Positions 6,221-6,296 of a stretch of 6,296 nt of DNA are shown here, piece by piece. Each line of letters starts with the position of its first letter. Positions within the stretch are counted from its first letter, which is position 1. The stretch is from contig JAEYZS010000154.1 in assembly GCA_023427925.1 (NCBI GenBank), forward strand, positions 1 through 6,296, read 5' to 3'. Position numbers and translations under genes: made by a program. Under the pieces are notes generated by a model, which did no database searches, had not been told where the DNA came from, and saw only the letters and a program-made list of their open reading frames with translations. The DNA is from Pseudomonadota bacterium. Lineage in GTDB: Bacteria > Bdellovibrionota > Bdellovibrionia > Bdellovibrionales > JAEYZS01.

Positions 6221-6296
6221 TATTCTGCTGACATCAGACGATTCTCGATGTCTTTAATGAGTTTTCTAACCCATTTTCCGTACTTAGGATGAATCG
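6220..6296 (-). CDS. 3' end of an unidentified gene
   Basis: Only the last 24 codons and stop are present; the gene enters from the high-coordinate edge. The tail reads IHPKYGKWVRKLIKDIENRL, followed by MSAE and TAA. It is basic and looks like an amphipathic helix, with no recognisable motif. Its stop overlaps the chain-length factor start by one base (TAATG), so it is almost certainly part of the same operon. In related clusters this position often holds a methyltransferase or another tailoring gene, but the visible residues do not allow a choice. Confidence 0.6.
   Translation of the reverse strand, partial: IHPKYGKWVRKLIKDIENRLMSAE

Noticed and set aside
1..6296. Mobile elements, tRNA/rRNA genes, CRISPR arrays, attachment sites
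   Set aside because: No direct-repeat arrays, transposase-like frames or structured RNA genes were seen by eye; nearly all bases are in coupled coding genes.
6220..6296. Naming the upstream partial gene a methyltransferase from cluster order
   Set aside because: Only 24 C-terminal residues are visible and they carry no methyltransferase motif, so the name would rest on position alone.

Overview
The window is a single, densely packed, minus-strand gene block from a Gram-negative bacterium. It covers the central part of an aryl polyene (APE)/flexirubin-type pigment gene cluster. No gene is supported on the plus strand. The DNA is A+T-leaning. The family content (type II fatty-acid/polyketide-like enzymes, a glycosyltransferase-acyltransferase fusion, a PlsC-like acyltransferase) points to a diderm bacterium such as a proteobacterium or an allied phylum. 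The sequence alone does not fix the species or phylum.

In transcription order (high to low coordinates) the layout is: the 3' end of an unidentified gene (6220-6296); a ketosynthase-like protein lacking a catalytic Cys, i.e. a chain-length factor (ApeC-like, 5501-6220); a PlsC-type acyltransferase (ApeD-like, 4714-5496); two acyl carrier proteins (ApeE/ApeF-like, 4386-4655 and 4102-4389); a polytopic membrane protein (COG4648/ApeG-like, 3528-4121); an AMP-forming acyl/aryl-ACP ligase (ApeH-like, 2255-3535); a small hot-dog dehydratase (ApeI-like, 1908-2258); a fused family-2 glycosyltransferase/LpxL-type acyltransferase (ApeJ-like, 251-1918); and the first 87 codons of a MIO-type aromatic amino acid ammonia-lyase (HAL/PAL/TAL family, 1-261). 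Most junctions overlap or are separated by 4 nt. The one real gap is 58 nt before the ACP pair and holds a candidate internal promoter.

Working model, from known APE and flexirubin pathways: the lyase makes an aryl-acrylate starter, and the AMP-ligase loads an aryl acid onto an ACP. A ketosynthase encoded elsewhere, paired with the chain-length factor seen here, extends it with malonyl units. The hot-dog dehydratase, with reductase and partner dehydratase encoded elsewhere, creates the conjugated double bonds. The PlsC-like and glycosyltransferase/acyltransferase proteins would attach the polyene to a lipid or glycolipid anchor for export to the envelope. The catalytic ketosynthases, ketoreductase, thioesterase, LolA-like and MMPL-type export genes expected of a full cluster are not in this window. 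The cluster class is known. What deserves attention is its combination with an embedded ammonia-lyase and a few non-standard active-site positions.
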